Source: Tardibacter chloracetimidivorans
Lineage (GTDB): Bacteria > Pseudomonadota > Alphaproteobacteria > Sphingomonadales > Sphingomonadaceae
Reading direction: 5' to 3'
DNA: 64,000 bases
Assembly: GCF_001890385.1 (NCBI RefSeq)
Contig: NZ_CP018221.1
Location: 2,033,501 to 2,097,500, forward strand
In this document: positions 50,873 to 60,299 of the stretch, piece after piece
How the letters are laid out: each line of letters begins with the position of its first letter
Position numbering within the stretch: the first letter of the stretch is position 1
The notes under the pieces: generated by a model
The model's input: only the letters and a program-made list of their open reading frames with translations
Told to the model about the DNA's origin: nothing
The model's database searches: none
Program-made: the position numbers and the translations under genes

Positions 50873-51907
50873 ATGGATAGCCAGAACCGCCAATGGCGGC
50901 TTGTTCGCAGACCCGAGGGATTGTTGCGGGTTGAAGATGTTGAACTGACACCTGGAGACGAGGACAGGCGTCCGCTGCAGCCCGGGCAAGTGCGCGTACG
51001 CAATTTGCTCTTTCTGTACGCGCCGACCATGCGAAACTGGATGTCTGCCCGCAGCGACAGTTTGCATGAGATCATTCCGCTGGGATCTCCCGTGAAGACG
51101 CTCGCTGCAGGGCGGATCGTTGAGTCACTCGATCCACGCTATCCCGTCGGTTCGCGTATTACAGCCATGAGCTGCTGGAGCGAGTATGACATCATCGACA
51201 CGGTGTCGGCGCCGCAGATCATTGCCGATGGCATAAGTGCTGTGGAGGCCCTTGGCCCATTTGGGTTGAATAGTCTGACCGCCTATTTCGGGCTGATGCG
51301 GATCGGCCGACCTTGTCCCGGAGACGTCCTGGTCGTGTCCGGCGCCGCCGGTTCGACGGGGTCGGTCGCGGCCCAGATCGGCCGCATCCAGGGGTGCAGG
51401 GTGATCGGCATCGCCGGCGGCGCGGAGAAGTGCGCATGGCTTCGTGATCAGTGCAGGCTCGATGACGTCATCGATTATCGTTCGCAAGACGTAAGTTCTG
51501 CTCTTCGGGCACTCTGTCCAACCGGAGTCGACATCTTCTTCGATAATGTCGGAGGAGATGTGCTCCAGGCTGCCGTAGATAATATGGCGAAGTTTGGTCG
51601 CATCGTTCTTTGCGGGCAAATTGCGGGATACAATGATCAGGATGTCATTCCCGCTTTCACCAATATGATGCGGGTCATATATGGCAGTGTCAGGCTACAG
51701 GGCTTCCTGTTTGGTGATTACAAGAGCGCGGTGCCGGAAGCGCTGGCTGATATAATCCCCTGGATACGCTCTGGAGCTATCGTCGCTCGCCAAGACATAC
51801 GGGTTGGATTCGAGAACCTCCCGTTGCATTTCAACGCACTGTTTGACGGCACGAACCAGGGAACTCTGCTTGGGCTGATCGATGAGGACGCCCATGCACT
51901 GCATTGA
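50873..51907 (+). CDS. NADP-dependent MDR oxidoreductase, CurA/leukotriene B4 12-hydroxydehydrogenase-like
   Basis: This protein has 344 residues from the ATG at 50873, which follows GGAGG by 5 bp; longer frames overlap the divergent NTF2-like gene. Marks are FGLNSLTAYFGLMRIG, VVSGAAGSTGSVAAQIGRIQG and DIFFDNVGGDVLQ, as in the zinc-free 2-alkenal/prostaglandin reductase family, which reduces the alpha,beta double bond of enones with NADPH. It is divergent from the NTF2-like gene and convergent with the NmrA-like gene. Confidence 0.9.
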   Translation: MDSQNRQWRLVRRPEGLLRVEDVELTPGDEDRRPLQPGQVRVRNLLFLYAPTMRNWMSARSDSLHEIIPLGSPVKTLAAGRIVESLDPRYPVGSRITAMSCWSEYDIIDTVSAPQIIADGISAVEALGPFGLNSLTAYFGLMRIGRPCPGDVLVVSGAAGSTGSVAAQIGRIQGCRVIGIAGGAEKCAWLRDQCRLDDVIDYRSQDVSSALRALCPTGVDIFFDNVGGDVLQAAVDNMAKFGRIVLCGQIAGYNDQDVIPAFTNMMRVIYGSVRLQGFLFGDYKSAVPEALADIIPWIRSGAIVARQDIRVGFENLPLHFNALFDGTNQGTLLGLIDEDAHALH

Positions 51908-52001
51908 GGCAATGGACACCGTCTCCGCCTGGATCAGAACAACCTTGCCGAAAGCTCACAGCTAGAGCGGCGTGCGTTAAATCTGAACCACCTGCGCCGC
52001 T

Positions 52002-52937
52002 CTAGACGAGAAGAGCGCCGTTCTGCTCAATCCAGGCGCGCAACGTCTTGGGCTTTCGACCAAGGATACGTTCGAGAATGTCGGATCTGTGAAAGGCGAA
52101 CTGAAACTTCTGCTCAAATGCATAATATTGTTTGTAATACTCGTCGGCGTCTTTCCCAAATAGGCCGACATAGCGAGCGCCCAGCACCTCATCCCAAAAT
52201 GCCACAGAGTCACTATACTCCACACGTTCTTGCAGAACATCACTGATCATTTCGGCAATTTCGGAAAATAAAACGTAATCATTACCATTGTTCAAATGGT
52301 AGAGCTGTTGAAGGTGGCCGTCGCCTTCAGTCATGATTATTCGCGCCGCTGCTTCCCCAAGATCGCCCGGGTCGATCCACGTTGTATGTCGATTGAAAGG
52401 CATGGCAAGCGTGCGCCTGGATTTTATCGGCCCGCTCCAGCGAACGAGGTCATCCATCAAGTAGGATGCGATATTCAGATATGTCACCGGAAGGTCGCTC
52501 TGCTCCAGGACCTCCTTAGCCTGAAGGTGCTGAATCGCTGTGCCACGTCCGAAGGCGCGAACGATATCAGGCACCTTATTGAAGGACATATTGGGCGGAT
52601 CGCCCAGAATGCGTACGATCTGCCGAAAATCCGGAACGCGCTTCACAGCTTCTATCAGATTGCTCATCGCGACCGGCTCGTCGATAAAATCCGGTGTGAT
52701 GACAAATACTGTCCGCACGCCCTTGAGGGCGTCATTCAGGCTGTCGAGGTCGAGATAGTCCGCGACCACGGTTTCGCAGTCGGGGAAGCTCGCCTTGAGC
52801 TGATCAAGTTTCGCGGCGCTGCTGGTCGCGAGTCTCAACCTCTCGCGCCAACCCTTGTATCGCATGAAGCGGGCGACAGGGCCGCCAATGTGGCCGCTGG
52901 CCCCGAAAATCAGTACTTTGCCTGCGGACGTCGTCAT
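52002..52937 (-). CDS. NmrA-like NAD(P)-binding protein (atypical SDR)
   Basis: The protein is 311 residues from the ATG at 52937 (GGGAGA upstream). It begins VLIFGASGHIGGPVARFMRY, the GxxGxxG motif of NmrA/SDR_a5 proteins, and lacks an obvious YxxxK pair. Members are redox sensors or reductases of the isoflavone-reductase-like kind. It is last in the operon TonB receptor, class II aldolase, MFS, 2-hydroxyacid dehydrogenase, NmrA, 19 bp after the previous gene. Confidence 0.85.
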   Translation of the reverse strand: MTTSAGKVLIFGASGHIGGPVARFMRYKGWRERLRLATSSAAKLDQLKASFPDCETVVADYLDLDSLNDALKGVRTVFVITPDFIDEPVAMSNLIEAVKRVPDFRQIVRILGDPPNMSFNKVPDIVRAFGRGTAIQHLQAKEVLEQSDLPVTYLNIASYLMDDLVRWSGPIKSRRTLAMPFNRHTTWIDPGDLGEAAARIIMTEGDGHLQQLYHLNNGNDYVLFSEIAEMISDVLQERVEYSDSVAFWDEVLGARYVGLFGKDADEYYKQYYAFEQKFQFAFHRSDILERILGRKPKTLRAWIEQNGALLV

Positions 52938-52956
52938 CACTATCTCCCGGATTACC

Positions 52957-53967
52957 TCAGCCCGGCGTCTTGGCGCGGGAGCCCCATCTGGATGCCCAGC
53001 GAGCGATCACCTCAGCGTTGCGCGTGCGCGAGGGCACGGTTCCGTCCATCACGTCATTGACGTTCGTCGCCGCAATACGAGGTATGGCCTCGTACATCTC
53101 GCGCGTGTGACCGACGATGTGATCGGTCAAGATGGTGTTGGAGAGGTCGCGGAGCGGGTTGTCGGGACCGAGTGGCTCCTCGCTGAAAACGTCCAGGGCC
53201 GCACGCGAAATCCGCCCCTCCTGGATCTGACGGCACAGTTCCGCTTCATCAACCAGTTCACCCCGGGCGGTATTGATGAAAATGCATCCTGGCTTGAGCT
53301 TGCGCAGTCGCTCGGCGTCCAGCAGATTTTTGCTTTCGGGCGTGAGGCTTGTCATCATGATGACGACGTCGCTCTCCTCGAGAAGTTGGTCGAGCCCCAC
53401 AAAAGCAACACCCTGGCTGCTCTTGTCGGGCGCGCGTGTCGAGACGACGATCCGGGCATCCCACCCTGCCAACCTGCGGATGATCGCCCGGGAAATGTTG
53501 CCATAGCCTATGATTCCGATCGTCTTGCCCTTGACCATCCGCGCCGACATGGGACCGCGCGGTCGCGGTCGCATCTCGCGGAGCTGATTTTCCGCGGATC
53601 TGAGATCATACAGCGAGACGAGCATGAGCATGATCGTTGCTTCCGCCATGCTCTCGAAATTTTCGGACGCCTCACCGTTGGCGACCAAGACGCCGCGCGC
53701 GGTAGCGGCTTCGACATCTATCCAGTCATAGCCGATGATGGGCGAAATGACCGCGCGCGCATTGGGGAGCGCCGCCAACTCATCCTCGCCCACGGGCGTC
53801 ACCACAGATATGAGCGCCTCAACATCACGTAGCACATCCGGCGCCTGTTCCAGGATTGGCTGGTGCGTAACTGTCGCCCTGTAGCCGGAACTGACGACAG
53901 CACTGGCCATTTCGCCAAGCAAATCACCGATAGACTCCGGCCCGGCGATCAACACCAACGCGGGCAT
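52957..53967 (-). CDS. D-isomer specific 2-hydroxyacid dehydrogenase
   Basis: This protein has 336 residues from the ATG at 53967, selected because AAGGAG sits 6 bp upstream. The NAD loop is GIIGYGNISRAI. The catalytic Arg-Glu-His triad is in NTARGELVDEAEL, DVFSEEPL and DHIVGHTREM. The GHT instead of the common PH(I/T)GG is a small deviation. It interconverts a 2-keto acid and a D-2-hydroxy acid with NAD(P)H. Its neighbours (class II aldolase and MFS) suggest breakdown of a hydroxy-acid or sugar-acid-like compound. Confidence 0.9.
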   Translation of the reverse strand: MPALVLIAGPESIGDLLGEMASAVVSSGYRATVTHQPILEQAPDVLRDVEALISVVTPVGEDELAALPNARAVISPIIGYDWIDVEAATARGVLVANGEASENFESMAEATIMLMLVSLYDLRSAENQLREMRPRPRGPMSARMVKGKTIGIIGYGNISRAIIRRLAGWDARIVVSTRAPDKSSQGVAFVGLDQLLEESDVVIMMTSLTPESKNLLDAERLRKLKPGCIFINTARGELVDEAELCRQIQEGRISRAALDVFSEEPLGPDNPLRDLSNTILTDHIVGHTREMYEAIPRIAATNVNDVMDGTVPSRTRNAEVIARWASRWGSRAKTPG

Positions 53968-53996
53968 TCGTTTCTCCTTCATAACTACAGGCAACC

Positions 53997-55286
53997 TCAA
54001 CGGCCGTCGGGGCCCTGCCACGACCGGGCAGTCTTGCGAGCGACCGCCAGTGCCGCAAGCGATATCAAACCGGACAAGATCGCAGTCCACACGAGGGCAT
54101 TGGTGTATCCGCCACTGACGTTTTCCTTGAGGAACCCGACGAGAGGTGGCCCGATGCTCAATGCCAGGCCCGACCCTATGAAGGTCGTGCAGGCAACAAG
54201 CGTCGCTCGCACTCCCTCCGGCGCGATGAACTGCATGCTGACAATAACGGTGCTGTAGACTCCGAACAGCAGAATCGAGCCCACGAGATATCCGGACAGC
54301 AGGATCCAAGCGGACGATTGAAGCGGCGAAGCAATGAAAATCGCGGTGCCGATGACTACAGCAGCAGTGCAAACAAGCAGCAAGGCTTCAACGAAGGGCC
54401 GACCTCTCTGCCGATTCACCAACGCAGGCAAGAGAATCGAGCCGACGACGGGCCCGACCGCTGCGACGACGCCAAACCAGGCCCCGGCGCTGCTCAGCGA
54501 CAGGCCATATTCGGTCATCAAGGTCTCGGGCGCCCAGGCCGCATAGCCCGCCGCAAGGATCATCGGCGCACCCGCTCCGATAACGAGCGGGAGGATGAAC
54601 GGAACCATACTCTTCAGGTCAGCGGTTGCGGGCTTGCCCCCGATGATTGCAACTTCCCGGCGACGTAACGGTTCGACGACGGTCGTTGCAAAAAGGATAC
54701 CGAAGACGATTGTTGGCAATGAAACCACGATCAACGTGATCCGCCAGGTCTCGAGACCGTGACCTCCACCTCCCGCAACGAAGCTGTCGATCGCCTGTAT
54801 GAGCACCCCTCCTCCCATGTAAGTGACGGCCGTTCCCAGAAAAGGTGCGGCTGCAACTACGCTGGCAGCCAACGACCGCCGTTCTCGAGGAAAGAGATCT
54901 GAGACGAGCGAATGCGCCGCAGGAAAAATCGTTGCCTCACCAATCGCCAGACCCGCGCGAAGCAGAAGGAGCTGTTCATAGCTCTGGGCGAAGCCCGAAG
55001 CTGCGGTGCATCCGGCCCACAGAATCGCTCCACAAAAAACCAGGCGCTTTCGATTTTTCGTATCGGCGAGCCGCGCGGCAGGAAAACCGAGAAGTCCGTA
55101 CAATATCGCAAATGACGTGCCGAATAGAAGCCCAAACTGGACATCGCTGATCTGGAACGTATCGCGAAGCGGCTGCACCAGGAGCGAGAGGATTATTCGG
55201 TCCATCAAGGACATGATAAGCAAAAAAACCAGGAGGGTCAGGGTCCACCAAGGTCGCCTCACCTCAGACGTCGCACTTAACTCCAT
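53997..55286 (-). CDS. MFS transporter
   Basis: This 429-residue inner-membrane protein has about twelve hydrophobic segments. The first begins with WTLTLLVFLLIMSLMDRIILSLL, and the inter-helix motif is FPAARLADTKNRKRL. It resembles the spinster/ACS-type group (organic anion and aromatic acid porters) frequent in sphingomonad catabolic clusters. It lies between the class II aldolase (78 bp) and 2-hydroxyacid dehydrogenase (29 bp) genes in the same operon, and probably imports the operon's substrate across the inner membrane. Confidence 0.88.
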   Translation of the reverse strand: MELSATSEVRRPWWTLTLLVFLLIMSLMDRIILSLLVQPLRDTFQISDVQFGLLFGTSFAILYGLLGFPAARLADTKNRKRLVFCGAILWAGCTAASGFAQSYEQLLLLRAGLAIGEATIFPAAHSLVSDLFPRERRSLAASVVAAAPFLGTAVTYMGGGVLIQAIDSFVAGGGGHGLETWRITLIVVSLPTIVFGILFATTVVEPLRRREVAIIGGKPATADLKSMVPFILPLVIGAGAPMILAAGYAAWAPETLMTEYGLSLSSAGAWFGVVAAVGPVVGSILLPALVNRQRGRPFVEALLLVCTAAVVIGTAIFIASPLQSSAWILLSGYLVGSILLFGVYSTVIVSMQFIAPEGVRATLVACTTFIGSGLALSIGPPLVGFLKENVSGGYTNALVWTAILSGLISLAALAVARKTARSWQGPDGR

Positions 55287-55364
55287 CTAGGCGTCTCCAA
55301 CATGAAAAAAGGTCTGCAAACGCCTGTAGGGACCAAGAATTCCGGCTCCAAAGATCAAGGAACC

Positions 55365-56153
55365 TCAGTTCGCGTAGTCGGGAAACTGCCTATCCGCGAT
55401 CCTTGTCAGTGCTTCCCAGTCGAGAAGCCCGTCCGAACGGTCAAACGCCGTCTGCATTTCCTTGACGGCCGTAGGTGACATATATGTGAGAGGCCGCCCG
55501 CCGGCCAAAGCCTGAATTTGAACCTCGCATGCCTGCTGAAGCACGTGCATGTACTGAAACGTACGTGGGATATTCGGCCCCGCGGTGAGCAAGCCGTGAT
55601 TGCGCAGGATCAAAAAATTGAATTCACCCAGGTTCGCGACCAGCCGTTCCCGCTCATCCATCCTGAGGACGATGCCTTCGTAAGCATGATATCCGATCCG
55701 ATCGATGAACAGCGCGGCAGGCTGGCTGATCGCCAGAAGCCCCTCGGTCTGGGCAGCAACCGCGAGACCCGCACGGGTATGCGTGTGCAGAACACACTCA
55801 ACATCCGGTCGGGCCTCATGGATAGCCCCATGAATGATGAAGCCCGCCTTGTTGATGCCCAGCCCCGTAGGGTCATCAACAATGTTGCCCTCCAGATCGA
55901 CCTTGACAAGGCTGGACGCCGTTACCTCATCGTACAGCAGGCCAAACGGGTTGAGCAGCACATGCTCCTCTTTGCCAGGAACGCGGCAGGAGATGTGATT
56001 GTAAATGCCATCCGTCAGCCCGAAATGGGCTACCAACCGGTAGCATTTCGCCAGTTCGACTCGCGTCCGCCACTCGTCTTCGGACACGCGGTCCTTGACC
56101 TGCGGGCTAGCCGCTCCGGAACCGCCCATCGCAAATACGGATGCCGCCGTCAT
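55365..56153 (-). CDS. Class II aldolase/adducin family protein
   Basis: A 262-residue protein with the zinc-site motif VLHTHTRAGLAVAAQ, a third histidine in ILRNHGLLTAG, and the N-terminal YNHISCRVPG. This resembles the fuculose-phosphate aldolase and the hydroxy-dicarboxylate decarboxylase/dehydratase-like members found in catabolic clusters. It cleaves or decarboxylates a hydroxy-keto compound; phosphate specificity cannot be inferred. It follows the TonB receptor gene by 33 bp. Confidence 0.88.
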   Translation of the reverse strand: MTAASVFAMGGSGAASPQVKDRVSEDEWRTRVELAKCYRLVAHFGLTDGIYNHISCRVPGKEEHVLLNPFGLLYDEVTASSLVKVDLEGNIVDDPTGLGINKAGFIIHGAIHEARPDVECVLHTHTRAGLAVAAQTEGLLAISQPAALFIDRIGYHAYEGIVLRMDERERLVANLGEFNFLILRNHGLLTAGPNIPRTFQYMHVLQQACEVQIQALAGGRPLTYMSPTAVKEMQTAFDRSDGLLDWEALTRIADRQFPDYAN

Positions 56154-56186
56154 ATTCTGGCTCCTTACGTGCTGCTCAACTCAAAC

Positions 56187-58379
56187 TTAGCGCTTCAACG
56201 TCAGTTGCAGGGCGAACGTCGCGGGCGTCTGGATATTGCCATAGAATGGACCTGCCGCGAGCAGGGGTGTCGTCGCGCTCAGTATCACCTTCTGATTGGT
56301 AAGGTTTTTCCCAACCAGTGCCATTTCCCAGTTATCGTCCTGGGCGCCGACGGCGACAATGAGGTCAACCAGGGCATAAGGTTCCCGGTCCGGCGCTCCC
56401 ACCGACGGCAACTGGCTGAGCTGGCGGGAACTGAAATCAACCTTGGGGTTGATCCTTAGGTCAACGCTGTCCGACAAGTCAGCCCTGTATTCGATCGACG
56501 CGTTGCCAGTCCATTCCGGGGCGCGCTGTACACGCGTTCCCTTCGGGGCCCCTGGAAATGCCTCAAGTATTCTGGCGTCTGCATAGACCACGCCGCCCCG
56601 GATTGTGAGATCGGGTAGTGGCCGCCAATTGAGGCTGGTGTCGAAGCCCCGAGACCGAACTTTCGCGTTTGCGATGGCGTTTCCGGTGGCAAGACTGACA
56701 TTGTACTGAAAATCCTTGACGGTCGTATTGTAGAGCGCGAAATCCCACCCCAGCGTGCTAATAAGACGCGACTTCCAACCGACCTCGAACGTGGTTGCTT
56801 CTTCTCCCTCGAACTCGATGAGGGCGGGGTTGGATGCCAGGGTCTGGAATCCGCCACTCTTGCTTCCACGAGCCACAGACGCATAGAGCACATTCCGGCT
56901 GTCGAAATAATATTGCCCAGTAAGCGACCAATCGAAACTTCCTTCCTTACGGGACGGTGTCAGCTCCGCGAACGGGCCGAAGATCTGGCTAACAAATCCC
57001 GGGCGAAGCGTGTCCCGGAATATGCGCGCGTCTTTCTTCTCCTTCGTGTAACGGCCGCCAGCCGTAAGCTTGATCTGCTCAGTCAAGTTCGCATTGACCT
57101 GGGCAAACCCTGAATAGGACTTGACCGTTTGCTCGTAGAAGTGCCGGATGGAGCCGGTGCGCGGCCATGGATCCACCGCGTCGAGGATCTGATCTACGCC
57201 CCACTTGTTCCAGAGATAATAGGCGCCCACAACGTAGTTGATCGGCCCCTCGGTCGGTGAGGCAAGACGAAGTTCCTGCGAAAAGAGCTCGTTGGGCTCG
57301 GTCGCTTGAAAAGTCATCACGGTACCGGCGGTAAAGTCGAGATCGTGCAGACGCCGGGACTTCCAATTTACATAAGCGGTCTGGGAAGTAAGCGTGAAAT
57401 CACCGATGTCGTAGTCCGCGATCAGCGTTACACGATCGCTTTTTTGGTTGTCGTAGGGAAAGCGCTCCGGGTAGTCATTATAGGAGAACAGCTTGCCAAC
57501 CTCAAAGTCGGTCTGCCCAATGGAAGCAGCGAGCGCCTCGATGCTTACGTTGGTCCCGATCCCCGTGCCATCTTTAATGAGATGTTGTGTCTGGCCTCTC
57601 TCTTCATATTTATCATGCTGATAGATGAGCGTGGCGGACAAATTTTCCAGCGGTTCCCAAAGCGCCACAATTCGACCACCATAGACCGTACGGTCGGGCT
57701 CGTTGGTATTGCGCACCCGGTTACGCACATAGCGTCCGTCGTTGGTGTAGATGCCTGCGAAACGAACCTGCAGCGTGTCGCTTAGAGGGACGTCCACGCC
57801 ACCCTCGATCCGACTGCTGTCGAACTTGAATTCGTGACCGAGCGACACGTCGAACCCGAGATCCTTTCCAGGTCGCCGGCTAACGAAACTGACCGCACCG
57901 AGCGTGGTGTTCTTACCAAGGACCGTCGACTGGGTTCCCTTGAGCACCTCGACCCGCTCTATGTCGAAGATCGGCGAAACCAGGTCGCGCGGATGCGCCG
58001 CGTAAACGCCGTCGATAAAGCTGGCCACCGATGCTTCGATCGAGAAAACAGCTGTGTTCGATCCCAACCCGCGGATCGTCGGCGATGCAGCGCCGCCAAT
58101 CGCGTTATACAATTGGAAGCCAGGCACTAGCCCGTTCAGATCCAGGCCAGAGCCAAGTCGCCGGCTCGCAAGATCCTCAGCGGTAACGACATTGATGGTC
58201 GCGGGAACGTCAGTGACGGTTTCAGTCAGCTTGCGGGCCGTCACGATGATGTCATCGTCAGTCAGCACCCTCGAAGAGCTGGCGCTTCCGGCATCTTGAG
58301 CATGTGCCTGAGCGCAGATGGCAACGGCAACAGTCGCTGCGGAAAGTGAGACGGTTTTGATCGACGCCTTGATTCTCAT
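56187..58379 (-). CDS. TonB-dependent receptor
   Basis: This 730-residue receptor has a signal peptide (to about residue 27, AHAQ), the DDDIIVTARKLTETVTDVP plug opening, EVLKGTQSTVLGKNTTLGAV in place of the common GRNATGG motif, and a barrel ending in FALQLTLKR. The final residue is Arg rather than an aromatic, which is unusual. It heads the operon with the aldolase, MFS, dehydrogenase and NmrA-like genes, so uptake across both membranes is encoded together with catabolism. Confidence 0.93.
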   Translation of the reverse strand: MRIKASIKTVSLSAATVAVAICAQAHAQDAGSASSSRVLTDDDIIVTARKLTETVTDVPATINVVTAEDLASRRLGSGLDLNGLVPGFQLYNAIGGAASPTIRGLGSNTAVFSIEASVASFIDGVYAAHPRDLVSPIFDIERVEVLKGTQSTVLGKNTTLGAVSFVSRRPGKDLGFDVSLGHEFKFDSSRIEGGVDVPLSDTLQVRFAGIYTNDGRYVRNRVRNTNEPDRTVYGGRIVALWEPLENLSATLIYQHDKYEERGQTQHLIKDGTGIGTNVSIEALAASIGQTDFEVGKLFSYNDYPERFPYDNQKSDRVTLIADYDIGDFTLTSQTAYVNWKSRRLHDLDFTAGTVMTFQATEPNELFSQELRLASPTEGPINYVVGAYYLWNKWGVDQILDAVDPWPRTGSIRHFYEQTVKSYSGFAQVNANLTEQIKLTAGGRYTKEKKDARIFRDTLRPGFVSQIFGPFAELTPSRKEGSFDWSLTGQYYFDSRNVLYASVARGSKSGGFQTLASNPALIEFEGEEATTFEVGWKSRLISTLGWDFALYNTTVKDFQYNVSLATGNAIANAKVRSRGFDTSLNWRPLPDLTIRGGVVYADARILEAFPGAPKGTRVQRAPEWTGNASIEYRADLSDSVDLRINPKVDFSSRQLSQLPSVGAPDREPYALVDLIVAVGAQDDNWEMALVGKNLTNQKVILSATTPLLAAGPFYGNIQTPATFALQLTLKR

Positions 58380-58944
58380 ATCCCTACCCCTTTGGTTAAT
58401 GAGTTTCTTATCGGCCTATGCGCCCTCCGCTATGCGGACCTGCATCGCCAGTGCGCGCAACGGCGGTGTGTCACTATAAGGCGTTAACTCCCCCACCATC
58501 TCAATAGGGGCCTACCCCCATTACCCTAAAGGCGATTCCGCATTGGCCATCGACCCAGTGTCTCTCTCTGCGGATCGAGGCATCTTGGATTTGTAGCGGC
58601 GAGCGCCCAACCAAAATGGGCAGGCGACATCACCTATGTGGATGAGCGTGCTCAAACGCGGCGAGCGCCGGGCCTGAGCCCAGGGGTTGGCATCAGCCTC
58701 GCTTCGACGAGTAGATGTATTCACCCATTGGCTTGCGCGCAGTTGCTCACCTACAAAATGGGATGTCAATGCATGACCGATGCGCGAGATAGCCTTTGAT
58801 GATGCATCTAATCCGCTAAAGAGAACAATATTTTTTCAGAGTTAGTTCGTTCTTTTGGGAAGATGTGACAGGCATCGCGTCGAAATACTCAGTTAGCAGG
58901 CAGATCTGAGCTGCGAAAAAGCCAAGACGGGTGAGGGTAAATAG
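58380..58944. promoter_or_regulatory. Divergent promoter region with G/C-block repeat
   Basis: This 565-bp gap lies between the divergent TonB receptor and monooxygenase-like genes. It holds AATAGGGGCCTACCCCC at 58503-58519 (GGGG and CCCC four bases apart), followed by a second ATTACCC. The octamer AATAGGGG recurs as its complement CCCCTATT at 60234-60241, in front of the response regulator gene. I see no other gene in the gap, and short frames lack domains. Confidence 0.4.
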
Positions 58945-60147
58945 ATGCCATATCATCAGCCAAGAACATTCGAAGAGTACTGTGAAGAGCTCGAGACTGT
59001 CTTGCCAATAATAGAGGCGGAAGCTGAGACGAGTGAGCAGCTATGCTACCTCTCCGATCGCACGGTCGCCACACTGCAGGATGCAGGGCTTTACCGCATG
59101 CTTCTGCCGCGGGAACTCGCCGGGGCCGAACTCACTCATCTCGAGGCAATGAAAATTATCGAGCGCCTCGCCTGGGCCCATGGCTCCACGGGCTGGTGCG
59201 CAATGGTGAACAACTCGCTGGCGACGGCCATGGCGCTTTATGCCCCCGGTGACGCGGTCGGTGAAATTTTCGCGGAGAACCCCGATGTAATGGTCGCCGG
59301 AAACGGCATTCCGCGAGGGTTCGCGCGCCCTGTGGACGGTGGATACATGATCCGCGGCAACTGGGCCTATGGCAGCGGCATCCAGCATGCAGAATGGGTT
59401 CATTCGGGCTGCATCGTGCTCCGAGACGAGAAGATTTCCAAGCTGCCAAATGGCCAGACCGAAATCCTCATAGCCCATCACCCGCGCGATAGCGTCGAAC
59501 TCAGGGGAAATTGGGACGTGCTTGGGCTCCGGGCCACCGGAAGTTTCGACTATGGGTTGAAAGACGCCGAAGAGCTGTTCGTTCCCGAAGGCATGTGCTA
59601 TCGATCCGACAGCGTCGTTCCCTGCCGCGGCGGCATCCAGGGAAGCCTGGGGCTGGTCGGCATCGCTGCCTGGGCGCACAGTTCGTGGGCGCTCGGCGTC
59701 GGTCGCCGGATGCTTGACGAACTTGTGCTGTATGCGCGTGAGAAGGCCGACGTTTTCGGCAAGGTGTGCGATGCGCCGACCTTCCGTTTCCAGTTCGCGC
59801 AAGCCGAAGCAAAATTTCGGTCTGCGCGCTCCTTCCTGGTGGAAAGCTGGCAGAGCATTGCAGACGGCCTGGCGGCCGGTCAGCCCGCCACGGTTCGGCA
59901 AATCACCTCGGCCAAGCTGGGCATGCGCCATATTCACGATGTGGTCTCTGAGGTCGGGACATTTGCATACCGCACGGCGCGCGGGACGTCTCTCCATGAC
60001 GGGTTGATGCAACGCGTCTATCGTGACATCCACTCGGGTACGCAGCATATCCATCTCGCCGATCAGGTGGTTCAAGAATGCGGTCGCGATTTGTTGGGTC
60101 TGGTCGGGCCGACCGCCAAGTGGGTGGCCTTCAACATCGTCGACTGA
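58945..60147 (+). CDS. Acyl-CoA dehydrogenase-superfamily flavin-dependent monooxygenase-like protein
   Basis: This 400-residue protein has the N-terminal helices ending LQDAGLYRMLLPRELAGAEL, WAHGSTGWCAMVNNS, the beta domain with GSGIQHAEWVHSGCIV, and a C-terminal QHIHLADQVVQECGRDLLGL. This is the HsaA/HpaB-C2/DszC-like branch that binds FMNH2 or FAD and hydroxylates aromatics or removes side groups, rather than dehydrogenating acyl-CoAs. A partner flavin reductase gene is not adjacent. It is followed by the FixJ-type response regulator gene on the same strand and is probably controlled by it. Confidence 0.86.
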   Translation: MPYHQPRTFEEYCEELETVLPIIEAEAETSEQLCYLSDRTVATLQDAGLYRMLLPRELAGAELTHLEAMKIIERLAWAHGSTGWCAMVNNSLATAMALYAPGDAVGEIFAENPDVMVAGNGIPRGFARPVDGGYMIRGNWAYGSGIQHAEWVHSGCIVLRDEKISKLPNGQTEILIAHHPRDSVELRGNWDVLGLRATGSFDYGLKDAEELFVPEGMCYRSDSVVPCRGGIQGSLGLVGIAAWAHSSWALGVGRRMLDELVLYAREKADVFGKVCDAPTFRFQFAQAEAKFRSARSFLVESWQSIADGLAAGQPATVRQITSAKLGMRHIHDVVSEVGTFAYRTARGTSLHDGLMQRVYRDIHSGTQHIHLADQVVQECGRDLLGLVGPTAKWVAFNIVD

Positions 60148-60233
60148 GTGGTCGTGCAGGAGGCCCCCTAGCGAGCCATCTGACACCGGCCTATATCAGG
60201 CGGGAGAAATTTCGCGCGGCGCATGGGTGAATG

Positions 60234-60249
60234 CCCCTATTGCAAGGGG
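60234..60249. promoter_or_regulatory. Inverted repeat upstream of the response regulator gene
   Basis: CCCCT (60234-60238) and AGGGG (60245-60249) flank six bases, about 50 bp before the regulator start. CCCCTATT here is the complement of AATAGGGG at 58503-58510. A shared binding site for the response regulator is possible. Confidence 0.35.
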
Positions 60250-60299
60250 AGGTGCCGGGTGGGATGCTAATTCGTTGTGATATCTGATTGTTGGAGACG

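Noticed and set aside
58521-58769. Small minus-strand frame of 82 codons in the 58.4-58.9 kb gap
   Set aside because: No domain, no ribosome site, and composition like non-coding DNA. The gap is better read as a promoter region.
59041-60186. 381-codon minus-strand frame opposite the monooxygenase-like gene
   Set aside because: It is antisense to a well-supported gene with a ribosome site and conserved motifs, and it has none of its own.
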